64,000 nt of DNA from Sinomonas atrocyanea (lineage in GTDB: Bacteria > Actinomycetota > Actinomycetes > Actinomycetales > Micrococcaceae). Shown one piece after another: positions 10,093 to 18,413 of this stretch. The notes below the pieces were generated by a model that saw only the letters and a program-made list of their open reading frames with translations, was not told the DNA's origin and did no database searches. The stretch spans positions 310,001 to 374,000 of the forward strand of contig NZ_JAUSTE010000002.1 of NCBI RefSeq assembly GCF_030812675.1, read 5' to 3'. The position numbers and the translations under genes are program-made. Numbering within the stretch: position 1 is the stretch's first letter; each line of letters opens with the position of its first letter.

Positions 10093-10861
10093 CATCCGGA
10101 TCGTCAAGCGGCCCGCCTACGCCGTGGACTCGGTGGACAACGCGCTGCGGATCCTGCTCCTGCTGCAGGAGCGCCAGTGGCTGCGGATCGCCGACGCCGC
10201 GCGCGAGCTCGGGGTCGCGCCCTCCACCGCCCACCGCCTCATGTCCACGCTCGTGTTCCGCGGCTTCGCCCTCCAGGACGACCAGCGCCGGTACACGGCC
10301 GGCCCGAGCCTCGCGGCTGGGCCCGCGCAGCGGCAGGTGCGCGGACTCGTCGCGGCGGCGCGGCCCCACCTGGAGGCCCTCGCGGCGCAGACCCGCGAGA
10401 CGGTGAACCTCGTGGAGCGGGTGGGCGCGGCCGTGCGCTTCCTCTTCACCGCCGAGGGCCCCCAGCTCCTCCGCGTGGGCGACCGCACCGGGACTGTCCT
10501 GCCGGCGCGGACCTCGTCCGGCGGCCTCGCGGCCCTCGCCGCCCTGCCCGACGCGGTGGTGGCCCAGCTCTACACCGGCCGCGGCGCCCAGCTGGGCGGC
10601 CAGGGCCTCACCCCCGCCGAGCTGGCCGACCTGCGCGGCGAGCTGGCGGGCATCCGGGAGCGCGGGTACTCGCTCAACCTGGGCCGGACCGAGCCCGAGA
10701 TCGCCGCCGTGGGCACGGCGCTCGCCCTGCCCGAGCGGCCGGGGACGCTCGCCGTGACGCTGAGCGCGCCCATCTCCCGGGCCGCCGCCCTCGAGCTGCC
10801 CGAGACGGTGGCCGCGCTGCACGCCACATGCGCGGCGCTCCGGCACGAACTCGCCCCCTGA
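10085..10861 (+). CDS. IclR-family transcriptional regulator
   Basis: Regulator of 258 aa. A winged helix-turn-helix at about residues 15-75 (LRIADAARELGVAPSTAHRLMSTL) is followed by an IclR effector domain from about 85 on, with ETVNLVERVG and SSGGLAALA. The family often controls aromatic-acid catabolism. The next gene is a hydroxybenzoate-type monooxygenase, so that is the likely target. The GTG at 10085 is the only sensible start and lies inside the palindrome at 10078-10092, which implies autoregulation. Ten bases separate it from the preceding phosphorylase gene. Confidence 0.88.
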   Translation: MQNIRIVKRPAYAVDSVDNALRILLLLQERQWLRIADAARELGVAPSTAHRLMSTLVFRGFALQDDQRRYTAGPSLAAGPAQRQVRGLVAAARPHLEALAAQTRETVNLVERVGAAVRFLFTAEGPQLLRVGDRTGTVLPARTSSGGLAALAALPDAVVAQLYTGRGAQLGGQGLTPAELADLRGELAGIRERGYSLNLGRTEPEIAAVGTALALPERPGTLAVTLSAPISRAAALELPETVAALHATCAALRHELAP

Positions 10862-10872
10862 GCCCGGCAATC

Positions 10873-10887
10873 TTCTGCACAGCAGAA
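10873..10887. promoter_or_regulatory. Second palindromic operator, upstream of monooxygenase
   Basis: Perfect inverted repeat TTCTGC-ACA-GCAGAA, the exact reverse complement of the site over the iclR start. It lies 128 bases before the monooxygenase start codon, in the expected promoter region. Confidence 0.7.
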
Positions 10888-10931
10888 GAAAGTCGCCTGA
10901 CCAGTGATGCCTGTCACTACCCTCGATGGAG

Positions 10932-10961
10932 GGCCCCGCGGGCAGTGCCGCCCGCGGGGCC
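10932..10961. terminator. Strong GC hairpin between iclR and monooxygenase
   Basis: Twelve-base perfect arms (GGCCCCGCGGGC and its complement) around a six-base loop. It lies 71 bases after the iclR stop and 53 before the next start. It may end the iclR transcript, or lie in the leader of the monooxygenase mRNA if that promoter is at the upstream operator. No T-run follows. Confidence 0.55.
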
Positions 10962-11014
10962 GACCCCCACTGCGGGACCGCTGAGGGCGCCCGTGCGAGC
11001 AACGAGGAGCGTCT

Positions 11015-12937
11015 GTGCAGTTCTACCTTGACGGCTACCGTCCCGGAGACCCCGAAGAGCGGCCCGCGGCCCCCGGCGTCGAGCCGGCCGCCGGCAGCGG
11101 CGCCCTGCCGGAGGAGGTGGACGTGCTCGTGGTCGGCACGGGCCCCGCGGGCGTGGTCCTCGCCGCCCAGCTCGCCGAGTTCCCGGGCATCACCACACGC
11201 GTCGTGGAGCGCAGGAGCGGCCCCCTCGAGATCGGCCAGGCCGACGGCGTCGCCTGCCGCACGGTGGAGATGTTCACCGCGTTCGGCCTCTCCGAGAAGC
11301 TCCTGCGGGAGGCGTACTGGGTCAACGAGACCGCGTTCTGGGGTCCGGCCGGCAGCGGGATCGGGCGCACCGGCCGGATCCAGGACGTGGCCGAGGGCCT
11401 GTCCGAGTACCCGCACGTGATCGTCAACCAGGCGCGCATGCAGGACTACCTCCTCGAGAAGATGCGCACCTCCCCCTCCCGGCTCGTCCCCGACTACGGG
11501 CTCGAGGTCACCGGCGTCGAGGTCCTGCCCGAGGGTGGCGACCACCCCGTGGAGGTGACCCTCCGGTGCGAGGGCGGCGACGCCGCCGTCGTGCGCGCGA
11601 AGTACGTGGTGGGCTGCGACGGCGCACGGTCCGCGGTGCGGAAGTCGCTCGGGATCGAGCTGCGCGGCGACGCGCGCAACCACGCGTGGGGCGTCATGGA
11701 CGTGCTCGCGGTGACGGACTTCCCCGACATCCGGCTCAAGTCCGTGATCCAGGGGCCGTCCGGGGGGAACATCCTCATCATCCCGCGCGAGGGCGGCTAC
11801 CTGGTCCGCTTCTACGTGGACCTCGGCGACCTCGAGCCGGGCGACCGCGAGGCCCGCAGGCGGTTCACCCGCGAGTCGATCGTCGAGGCGGCGCAGGAGG
11901 TCCTGCACCCCTACACGCTCGAGGTGAAGGACACTGCGTGGTGGTCCGTGTACGAGGTGGGGCAGCGGATCGCAGACCGGTTCGACGACGTGGCCGACGC
12001 CGAGCGCGGCACCCGCACCCCGCGCGTGTTCATCGCCGGCGACGCCTGCCACACGCACAGCGCCAAGGCCGGCCAGGGCATGAACGTCTCGATGCAGGAC
12101 GGCTTCAACCTGGGCTGGAAGCTGGCCGCGGTGCTCGAGGGGCGCAGCCCGGAGTCGCTCCTGGACACATACGCCGGCGAGCGCCGCGCGATCGCGCAGG
12201 AGCTCATCGACTTCGACCTGCGCTTCTCCACGATGATGGCGGCCAAGCCGAAGGACCCCGATCACCCCGAGGCCGGCGGCGTGGACGCGGCGGAGAAGCA
12301 GCGCATCTTCACCGAGGCCGGCCGGTTCACAGCGGGCTTCGCGACCGAGTACGCCGCCGGGCCGCTCACGGACCCCGGCAGGCACCAGTCCGTCGCCGCC
12401 GGCTTCCCCGTGGGACAGCGCTTCTACTCGGCGCCGGTGGTCCGGGTCGCCGATGCGAAGGAGACCGGCCTGGGGCACCTGGCCCGGGCGGACGGGCGGT
12501 GGCGGATCTACGCTTTCGCCGGCGCGGGCGACCCCCACTCCCCCGATTCCGGCATCGCCCGGTTCTGCCGCTTCCTCGCCGAGTCGCCCGAGTCGCCGGT
12601 GCGGCGCTTCACGCCCGACGGCGCCGACCCGGATGCCGTGTTCGACGTCCGCGCCGTGTTCCAGCAGGGCCACCGCGACCTCGCGGTGGAGAAGCTGCCG
12701 GCGTTCCTCAAGCCGTGCAAGGGCCGGTTCGGGCTCGTGGACTACGAGAAGATGTTCGCCCCGGACCTCAAGGCCGGCCGGGACATCTTCCACGAGCGCG
12801 GGATCGACCGCGCGCGCGGGGCCATCGTCGTGGTCCGCCCGGACCAGTACGTCGCCCAGGTCCTGCCGCTCGACGCCCACGCCGAGCTCGCGGGATTCTT
12901 CGACGGGATCCTGCTGCCCGCGGCCGCCCTCGTGTAG
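11015..12937 (+). CDS. FAD-dependent aromatic hydroxylase, 3-hydroxybenzoate 4-monooxygenase type
   Basis: NAD(P)H-dependent flavoprotein hydroxylase of 640 aa. It has the dinucleotide fold near residue 35 (VLVVGTGPAGVVLA), the second FAD/NADPH motif VVGCDGARSAVRK near 195, and the GD motif VFIAGDACHTHSAKAGQGMN near 330. The C-terminal third is the thioredoxin-like domain of the phenol hydroxylase / MobA subgroup, and the opening MQFYLDGYRPGDP also fits that subgroup. MobA converts 3-hydroxybenzoate to protocatechuate; phenol 2-monooxygenase is the main alternative. The GTG start has AGGAG ahead of it. Control by the upstream IclR is inferred from the shared palindromes. Confidence 0.85.
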   Translation: MQFYLDGYRPGDPEERPAAPGVEPAAGSGALPEEVDVLVVGTGPAGVVLAAQLAEFPGITTRVVERRSGPLEIGQADGVACRTVEMFTAFGLSEKLLREAYWVNETAFWGPAGSGIGRTGRIQDVAEGLSEYPHVIVNQARMQDYLLEKMRTSPSRLVPDYGLEVTGVEVLPEGGDHPVEVTLRCEGGDAAVVRAKYVVGCDGARSAVRKSLGIELRGDARNHAWGVMDVLAVTDFPDIRLKSVIQGPSGGNILIIPREGGYLVRFYVDLGDLEPGDREARRRFTRESIVEAAQEVLHPYTLEVKDTAWWSVYEVGQRIADRFDDVADAERGTRTPRVFIAGDACHTHSAKAGQGMNVSMQDGFNLGWKLAAVLEGRSPESLLDTYAGERRAIAQELIDFDLRFSTMMAAKPKDPDHPEAGGVDAAEKQRIFTEAGRFTAGFATEYAAGPLTDPGRHQSVAAGFPVGQRFYSAPVVRVADAKETGLGHLARADGRWRIYAFAGAGDPHSPDSGIARFCRFLAESPESPVRRFTPDGADPDAVFDVRAVFQQGHRDLAVEKLPAFLKPCKGRFGLVDYEKMFAPDLKAGRDIFHERGIDRARGAIVVVRPDQYVAQVLPLDAHAELAGFFDGILLPAAALV

Positions 12938-12942
12938 CCCTC

Positions 12943-13003
12943 AACGCCGCATCAGGACATGCCGCAAAGACTCGATCTTCAGGGCATGTCCTGATGCGGC
13001 GTT
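12943..13003. terminator. 21-bp perfect inverted repeat between convergent genes
   Basis: Arms at 12943-12963 and 12983-13003 are perfectly complementary over 21 bases around a 19-base loop. The right arm encodes the last residues of the phosphotransferase. It probably acts as a bidirectional terminator, though such long perfect arms without a T-run are unusual for one. Confidence 0.6.
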
Positions 13004-13764
13004 CCCGCCAGCGCCGCGCTGACCCGCTCCCCCTCGGCCTCGAGCCACGCGAGCCGGCGCTGGATCCTCTCGCCCACGCCGTCCTCCCACATCCGCGCCC
13101 AGCCGCCCCCGAGCGTCTGGGCGCGGTGGCGCATGAGGTGCCACGACCGCTCGGTCCGCCGGATCGCCGTCGGGACGAGGCGGGCGCGCGCGGCGTCGTC
13201 GAGCCCGTACGCGTCCGCCGCGAGGCGGGTGCGCACGACGGCGTCGGCCCGCCTGAGCGCCCCGCTGCGGTCCCGCTCGGGAGCCAGGGGCGCCCAGTGG
13301 AGGCAGAGGTTCACCACCTCGTCGACACGGGTGGCGGGGCGGACTAGGTCGAAGTCGATGAGGGCCACAGCCTCGCCGCCGCGGAACACGACGTTCTCGG
13401 GCGTGATGTCCAGGTGCCCGATCAGCTCCGGCGCGGCGTGCGGCTCCGGCGGGATGCCGGGCAGCTCCGGCGGGGCGACCGGCTCGAGGAGGTGCGCCGG
13501 CGGCGCGAAGCCGGCCATGGCGTCGTCGTACGCCCGCAGCAGGCGCGCCACGGAGGCGAGCCGGGCATCATCGGCAAGCCACGCCGGGTGCGGCCGGCCC
13601 GCCACCTCCCCCTCGATGAAGGTCAGCACCTCGCGGCCCTGCGCATCGAGCCCGAGGAAGCGCGGCGCGCCGTCGAAGCCGACGCCCTGAAGGTGCGCCA
13701 GGACGGCGTGGACGAGCGGCGAGTGCGGGCCGAGGGGGCGGCGCACCGTGTCCGCCACGCGCAC
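12979..13764 (-). CDS. Aminoglycoside phosphotransferase (APH)-fold kinase
   Basis: Small-molecule kinase of about 261 aa. The APH catalytic loop appears as HLDITPENVV (catalytic Asp, metal Asn), followed by ALIDFDLVRPATRVDEV carrying the DFG-equivalent Asp. Substrates of this family range from aminoglycosides to choline and homoserine; none can be assigned here. The open frame reaches 13995, but its first 77 codons are Thr/Ser-rich and are an out-of-frame reading of the His-rich gene, so they are excluded. I favour GTG 13764 or 13758, each with GAGGGG upstream. The 40-base gap to the His-rich gene suggests co-transcription. Confidence 0.78.
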   Translation of the reverse strand: MRVADTVRRPLGPHSPLVHAVLAHLQGVGFDGAPRFLGLDAQGREVLTFIEGEVAGRPHPAWLADDARLASVARLLRAYDDAMAGFAPPAHLLEPVAPPELPGIPPEPHAAPELIGHLDITPENVVFRGGEAVALIDFDLVRPATRVDEVVNLCLHWAPLAPERDRSGALRRADAVVRTRLAADAYGLDDAARARLVPTAIRRTERSWHLMRHRAQTLGGGWARMWEDGVGERIQRRLAWLEAEGERVSAALAGTPHQDMP

Positions 13765-13804
13765 GATCCCCTCGGTGACGTCCCCGCCGGCGAGCGGGAT
13801 CTCC

Positions 13805-14101
13805 TCAGTGCTCGTCGTAGTGGTGCTCGTGCTCGGCGTGCTTGTGGCCGTCGTGGACGTAGTCGACGTGGTCACCGTGCTGGATCTCCTCATGGCCGCA
13901 GCCGGGCCCGTGCCGGTGGTCCTGGGCGCTGTGCTCGGCGACGTGCTCGTGCTCGTCGTAGTGGTCTCCGTGGAGGAAGTGGCGGTGGTCGTCATGCACG
14001 TAGTCGACGTGGTCGCCGTGCTCCACCGCCTCGTGGCCGCAGCCGTCTCCGTGCTCGTGGTCCGAGATCCTGTGTGACTCGTGGACGTGCGTCTTGGTCA
14101 T
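13805..14101 (-). CDS. Histidine-rich putative metal-binding protein with two repeats
   Basis: Cytoplasmic-looking protein of 98 aa with 28 histidines. Two tandem units of roughly 40 residues each carry GCGHE, then HGDHVDYVHD, and end in YDEH. Each unit has one Cys, so Cys/His/Asp coordination of zinc or another divalent metal is likely. Similar small proteins in actinobacteria are often misnamed zinc transporter permease, but no membrane segment is present. AAGGGG precedes the ATG. A direct repeat at 14228-14261 lies in its promoter region and may be a metalloregulator site. Confidence 0.8.
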   Translation of the reverse strand: MTKTHVHESHRISDHEHGDGCGHEAVEHGDHVDYVHDDHRHFLHGDHYDEHEHVAEHSAQDHRHGPGCGHEEIQHGDHVDYVHDGHKHAEHEHHYDEH

Positions 14102-14631
14102 CTGTGCCAGCCCCTTCGCCGTGCCTGGGCGGTGCTCCGGCGGCTCGCCGGACGCCTGGGGCCAAGCCTACGGACGGCGCTCCCCGCGGGCCAGAGGCAA
14201 CGCCCCCGCTTCACACTAATTCCGCAATGCGAAATCATAATTTCCTCTTGCGAAATCATAAGTGAGGGTCCTACTCTGGGTATACCCATCCAGAACGTGA
14301 GGCAGCTCACTCGGCCGCCTCGCCGACACAGAAATTGGCAATCCGATGAATCCCTCTGCTGGCGCCGCGCTGAAGGCGAGTTCGGTGCGCGCCGGGAAGC
14401 GCCGGCAACGTCGCCGCCTTCCCCAGACTCTGATCGTCCGTGGACGCCCGAGACCGACAGGCCGTCCGCGGCCGCCCATCGGTCTCGCCTGACGCCACGT
14501 TCGACGCAGAGCACTCCACCGCAGCTGAACATCGGCGGCGCCGCCACGGCGGGCCTGCCGCGCACGGGCCGGAGCGCACCACGCCCGGCTTCGTGCAGTG
14601 AGTCCTTCTCTTCATTGCCCAGGAGCTTCCT
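14102..14631. other. 530-bp intergenic region between divergent genes
   Basis: Separates the His-rich gene from the MFS gene. It contains the AT-rich direct repeat at 14228-14261 and a small GTGAG-GCAG-CTCAC inverted repeat near 14296-14309. The rest is GC-rich, and I see no convincing coding sequence or RNA gene in it. Confidence 0.5.
14228..14261. promoter_or_regulatory. Direct repeat TGCGAAATCATAA x2, probable operator
   Basis: Two identical 13-base copies start 21 bases apart (14228 and 14249), about two helical turns, in an otherwise GC-rich region. On the minus strand each reads TTATGATTTCGCA and includes a TATGAT -10-like hexamer, so they probably lie over the promoter of the His-rich gene. 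A metal-responsive repressor is inferred from the gene product only. Confidence 0.5.
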
Positions 14632-15987
14632 TTGCTGTCTCAAGCATCCAAGAACACCCACCACGAGCCTGCGGTCAAGGCGGTGCGCCCGCGCGGCAAG
14701 GCCCGCTGGAGCGTCGCGCTGCTGATGGGCTTCGGCATCCTCATCAACTACGTGGACCGCCTCTCGATCTCCGTCACCCAGGGTCCGCTCACCAAGGAGT
14801 TCGGCCTCACCGCGATCGAGTTCGGCGTCCTCTCCTCGGCCTTCCTGTGGTCCTACGCGATCATGCAGATCCCCTCCGGGATGCTGCTGGACCGGTTCGG
14901 CGTCAAGAAGGTGTGGGGCGCCAGCGCCGTGCTGTGGACCGTGGCCTCGGTCCTGACGGCCATCGCCTCCGGCGCCTGGGTGATCGTGCTCGCCCGCGTC
15001 TTCCTGGGGGTCGCGGAGGCCCCCGCCTTCCCCGGCGCGATGAAGGCGACCGGACTCTGGTTCCCCCGGCACGAGCGCGGGCTCTGCACGGCGATCTTCG
15101 ACAGCGGGACGCGCCTGGCCAACGTCCTGGGCCTGCCGCTGATCGCCTTCACCGTCGCCACGTGGGGCTGGCGTGAGGCCTTCTGGCTCCAGGCGGTCCT
15201 CTCCCTCGTGTTCCTGGGCGCCTTCCTCTGGCGCTACACCGGCCCCAAGCACAAGCTGGCCAAGGGCACGCTCTCCGCCGAGGAGTACCGCTACATCATC
15301 GAGGGCGGCGCGACGAGCGAGGACGTGCGCCCCGCGAGCGACTGGAAGACCATCGCCTACCTCCTGCGCCAGCGCAAGGTCTGGGGGCTCTCGCTGGGCC
15401 TGGCCGGTGCGGGCTACGTGCTGTGGATGCTCCTGACGTGGCTGCCCGGCTACATGCAGACGAGCATGAACCAGAGCGTGCTCCAGAGCGGCATCTACGC
15501 CGCCGTTCCGGCCCTGGCGATGTTCGTCTCCGAGCTCACGATCGGCGGCTGGTGGGTCGACCGGGTCATCGGCCGCGGCGCCAACCCGGACAGGGTCCGC
15601 AAGGGCGTGCTCGTCGCCGGGATGATCGTGGCCCTGTTCACCGTGGGTGCCGCATTCAGCAACTCCCCGCTCGTGGCCATCACGTGGATCGCGATCGGCA
15701 GCGCCGGGATCGCCCTCGTCTACGTGACCAGCAACTCGCTTCCGGCCCTGATCGCCCCCGAGGGCAGCGCCGGCTCCCTCGCGGCGATTGTCAACTGCGT
15801 GAACCTGCTCGCGGGCGTCGCCGCCCCGATCGTCACCGGCTTCATCGTCGACGCCACCGGGCACTTCGTCTACGCGTTCATCATCGGCGGCATCGCCCTC
15901 GTGGGCGGCCTCGCCTCGTACCTGCTCCTCATGGGCCGGATCGAGCCGATCCCCGCTCCCGCCGTGGCCGTCGCCGCGGAGGACTGA
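14632..15987 (+). CDS. MFS transporter, anion:cation symporter (ACS) family
   Basis: Twelve-helix carrier of 451 aa. The first helix ends in INYVDRLSISV and the loop after helix 2 has MQIPSGMLLDRFGVKKVW, the pattern of the ACS family that moves hexuronates, galactonate, phthalate and similar organic anions. The TTG at 14632 was chosen because AGGAG lies six bases upstream. It stands alone between a 530-bp gap and a strong terminator. The organic-acid substrate is not identifiable. Confidence 0.87.
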   Translation: MLSQASKNTHHEPAVKAVRPRGKARWSVALLMGFGILINYVDRLSISVTQGPLTKEFGLTAIEFGVLSSAFLWSYAIMQIPSGMLLDRFGVKKVWGASAVLWTVASVLTAIASGAWVIVLARVFLGVAEAPAFPGAMKATGLWFPRHERGLCTAIFDSGTRLANVLGLPLIAFTVATWGWREAFWLQAVLSLVFLGAFLWRYTGPKHKLAKGTLSAEEYRYIIEGGATSEDVRPASDWKTIAYLLRQRKVWGLSLGLAGAGYVLWMLLTWLPGYMQTSMNQSVLQSGIYAAVPALAMFVSELTIGGWWVDRVIGRGANPDRVRKGVLVAGMIVALFTVGAAFSNSPLVAITWIAIGSAGIALVYVTSNSLPALIAPEGSAGSLAAIVNCVNLLAGVAAPIVTGFIVDATGHFVYAFIIGGIALVGGLASYLLLMGRIEPIPAPAVAVAAED

Positions 15988-16010
15988 CCGGGGCTTCCCC
16001 CCGCGCACGA

Positions 16011-16044
16011 CGGCGGCCCCGCACCTTCCGGTGCGGGGCCGCCG
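16011..16044. terminator. Bidirectional terminator hairpin
   Basis: Fifteen-base perfect GC-rich arms (16011-16025, 16030-16044) with a TTCC loop between convergent genes. Nearly the same hairpin sequence ends the flavohemoprotein operon at 20253-20283. Confidence 0.8.
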
Positions 16045-16049
16045 CTGCG

Positions 16050-16940
16050 TCACGCCGCCTGCAGGGCGTCCTCGACGCGTTCCATGATGGTCTCGAACCG
16101 CCGGAGCAGGACCTCCTGCCGGCTCGCGGGCCAGTGCGAGTAGACCAGGCCGATGCTGACCACCCCGCGCGGGGGCACCTCGAAGTGGGCATACAGCTCG
16201 CCGTCCGGGGAACGGCCCAGCTCGGTCCCCTCCCCCGCCTCGAGCTCCTCGACCGAGTCCGGCACGAGGAACACAGCGGTGCTGATCTGCCCGAGCAGGA
16301 ACTCCTGCGCGCCCTTGCCGAGCCGCTCCACGGGCAGGAGGCCGGCCGTCTCCGCGGAGAGCAGGCCGTCGCTGAGGACGAAGACGAAGCCGCCCGGGGT
16401 GCTCACCAGGGCACCGTTGAGCTCGACGGGATCGGCGTTGCCCTGCGGGACGATCATGAACCCGGGCATCAGTACCGACTCGTCGGTGTACAGCTCGCGG
16501 TTGAAGTTCGGGTCCGACGCCGCGGCGATCTCGAGCGCCGCGCGCACCATGAGGGGCTCGGCCTTGGCCTCCACGGACAGCAGCGGGTCCTCCCACGCCG
16601 CCTCCTCGGATTCCTGCGCCATCTCCTGCAGCGCCTGCTCGGCCGCCGGCATGTGCTTGAGCACCAGGCGTGCGGACTCCTCCGCCCCGAACAGCACCGC
16701 GCCGGCGCCCAGCAGCGCGACCACGGCGTCCCGGGTGGACACCTGCGGGCCGAGCTGGCCCTCGAGCAGCTCGACCACCCGCAGCGTTCCGGCCTGGTCC
16801 AGCACGCAGCCGGCGGCGTCGCCCGTGCGGCGGCCGGGCGGGAGTGCGCAGGCCTCGGCGAGCACGGCGGCCAGCCCGTCGGGGACGCCCTCGCCGACGA
16901 GCCGCAGTGCCAGGGTCAGGCCCGGAGGAGTGGTAGGCAT
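16050..16940 (-). CDS. Conserved-looking hypothetical protein
   Basis: Protein of 296 aa, acidic, with no signal peptide and no clear membrane segment. It is Ala/Leu/Glu-rich, has a helical middle (about 100-150) and a C-terminal part with strands such as GGFVFVLSDGLLS and AVFLVPDS. I do not recognise a family or catalytic motif. The ATG at 16940 has GGGAGGAT ahead of it, the codon use is typical of the region, and a strong terminator follows, so it looks like a real gene. It is divergent from the globin operon. Confidence 0.65.
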   Translation of the reverse strand: MPTTPPGLTLALRLVGEGVPDGLAAVLAEACALPPGRRTGDAAGCVLDQAGTLRVVELLEGQLGPQVSTRDAVVALLGAGAVLFGAEESARLVLKHMPAAEQALQEMAQESEEAAWEDPLLSVEAKAEPLMVRAALEIAAASDPNFNRELYTDESVLMPGFMIVPQGNADPVELNGALVSTPGGFVFVLSDGLLSAETAGLLPVERLGKGAQEFLLGQISTAVFLVPDSVEELEAGEGTELGRSPDGELYAHFEVPPRGVVSIGLVYSHWPASRQEVLLRRFETIMERVEDALQAA

Positions 16941-17246
16941 CCATCAATCCTCCCGGGGCGCGCGGGGCAGGGTCAACCGAGGGGGCCCAGATGACGGGCG
17001 CCCGTGGTGGTTGAGCGGAGTCGAAACCACTGACGACGGCGGCCGCCGCGGGCCGAAGATGCCCACTCTGCCATGCCCCCGGGAGGTCTGCCGCTGCAAG
17101 CGCCCCTCCGGCCCTCGACTTGGAATTGGGCATAACAGGCGTGTAGTTTTCTTCGGTGGCAGCCCTCGGCTGCATGGGGGGACTGGCTCGGAAGAGCCTC
17201 ATTCGACCTATGCAGGCACCGCGCACAGCGCAGAAGGGACGGCCAC
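16941..17246. other. 306-bp divergent promoter region of the globin operon
   Basis: Holds one repeat element (17007-17030), a short GCAGCC-CTC-GGCTGC hairpin at 17159-17173, and an AT-richer stretch at 17119-17154 (TTGGAATTGGGCATAAC, then TAGTTTTC) that could carry the globin promoter. No clear NsrR-type palindrome is seen. Confidence 0.4.
17007..17030. repeat. REP-like element GTGGTT...AACCAC
   Basis: Twenty-four bases with perfect six-base terminal arms GTGGTT and AACCAC around GAGCGGAGTCGA. It is the reverse complement of the same motif found near 23995 and, in part, near 5415. Confidence 0.55.
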
Positions 17247-18413
17247 GTGGATTCTGGGGCCTTGAAGCGGACGTGGTCGATCGCGGCCGCCCTGGGAGAC
17301 GACGTCCCGCTGTACTTCTACTCCCACCTCTTCGCACACCACCCCGAACTCCGGGAGATGTTCCCCGTAGCGATGGGCGCCCAGCGCGACAAGCTCTTCG
17401 CGGCCTTGGGCCACATCATCAGCCACGTCGACCGGATCGACGACGTCGGCGAGTTCGTGCGCCAGCTCGGCCGGGACCACCGGCGCTTCTCGGTCATCCC
17501 GGAGCACTACTCGATGGTGGGCTCTTCATTCCTCGCCACGCTCCAGCGCTACCTCGGCGCGGAGTGGACGGACGCGGTTGCGAGGGACTGGGCGGACGCC
17601 TATGGCACCATCGCCAAGGTCATGGTCATCGCGGCCGAGGACGCCTCGGACGAGACACCGCCCTGGTGGGAAGGCGAGGTGACCGCCGTCGACCGGCGCA
17701 GCCTCGACGTCGCTGTCCTCACGGTGCGCCTGCCGCAGGACTTCACCTACGTGCCCGGCCAGTCGGCCGCCGTGGAGGTCCCCGCCCTGCCGCGCACGTG
17801 GCGCTACCTGAGCCCCGCCAACGCGCCGCGGCCGGACGGGACCGTGGAGTTCCACGTCCAGCTCGTCCCGGGCGGCCTCTTCAGCACGGCGGCCGTGCGC
17901 AAGACCTCTCCGGGCGACGTGATCCGGGTCGGCGCCCCCGTCGGCGAGCAGCTCACCGCCGACGGCGGCCGCGACCTCCTGCTCGTGGCCGGCGGCACCG
18001 GCCTGGCGCCGCTCTCCGCCGTCCTCGACGGCGTTGCCGACCGGTGGCGACGCGACGGGTCCGGCCCACGCGTGGACCTGTTCCACGGCGCCCGCGTCCC
18101 GTGGAACCTCTACGACGAGGCCCGGCTGAGGGACCTCGCGACCCGCGAGCCGTGGTTCTCGTTCCACCCCGTCGTCTCCGACGACACGACCTTCCCCGGC
18201 TACCGCGGCTGGGTTGGCACCGCGGCCGCCGCGCACCCCTCCTCCACGGGACGCCTGGCCCTGGTGTGCGGCTCGGGCGCCATGGTCTCCCACACCGTCG
18301 CCGAACTCCTCTCAGCGGGGGTACCCCGCGACGACATCCGGTACGAGGACTACACCGGCATCGAGGACAATTCCTCCCCCACCGGAGAAGAGCAGCTAGA
18401 AGGGACACGATGA
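17247..18413 (+). CDS. Globin-FAD/NAD reductase fusion, flavohemoprotein-like
   Basis: Protein of 388 aa with a globin domain (about 1-135) followed by ferredoxin-reductase FAD and NAD modules. A Tyr in the B-helix stretch PLYFYSHLF and a His in RDHRRFSVIPEHY fit the distal Tyr and proximal haem His of bacterial flavohaemoglobins. The FAD motif is WRYLSP rather than the usual RxYS, and the NAD-binding motif is VAGGTGLAPL. It may oxidise NO with O2 and NAD(P)H, but the divergent FAD motif leaves its electron route less certain than for the paralogue at 19029. GTG start. The stop overlaps the DivIVA-domain gene by ATGA. Confidence 0.85.
   Translation: MDSGALKRTWSIAAALGDDVPLYFYSHLFAHHPELREMFPVAMGAQRDKLFAALGHIISHVDRIDDVGEFVRQLGRDHRRFSVIPEHYSMVGSSFLATLQRYLGAEWTDAVARDWADAYGTIAKVMVIAAEDASDETPPWWEGEVTAVDRRSLDVAVLTVRLPQDFTYVPGQSAAVEVPALPRTWRYLSPANAPRPDGTVEFHVQLVPGGLFSTAAVRKTSPGDVIRVGAPVGEQLTADGGRDLLLVAGGTGLAPLSAVLDGVADRWRRDGSGPRVDLFHGARVPWNLYDEARLRDLATREPWFSFHPVVSDDTTFPGYRGWVGTAAAAHPSSTGRLALVCGSGAMVSHTVAELLSAGVPRDDIRYEDYTGIEDNSSPTGEEQLEGTR

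Noticed and set aside
13765-13995. Thr/Ser-rich N-terminal extension of the phosphotransferase
   Set aside because: It is the His-rich gene read in another frame; the repeat codons generate runs of Thr and Ser. The phosphotransferase starts near 13764.
13748-14077. Val-rich membrane-like ORF on the plus strand
   Set aside because: It is the exact antisense of the His-rich repeat gene (CAC/GAC codons give GTG/GTC) and has no independent support.
14098-17337. A 1079-codon minus-strand frame over the MFS and hypothetical genes
   Set aside because: Shadow frame spanning several real genes and terminators; no domain is recognisable.
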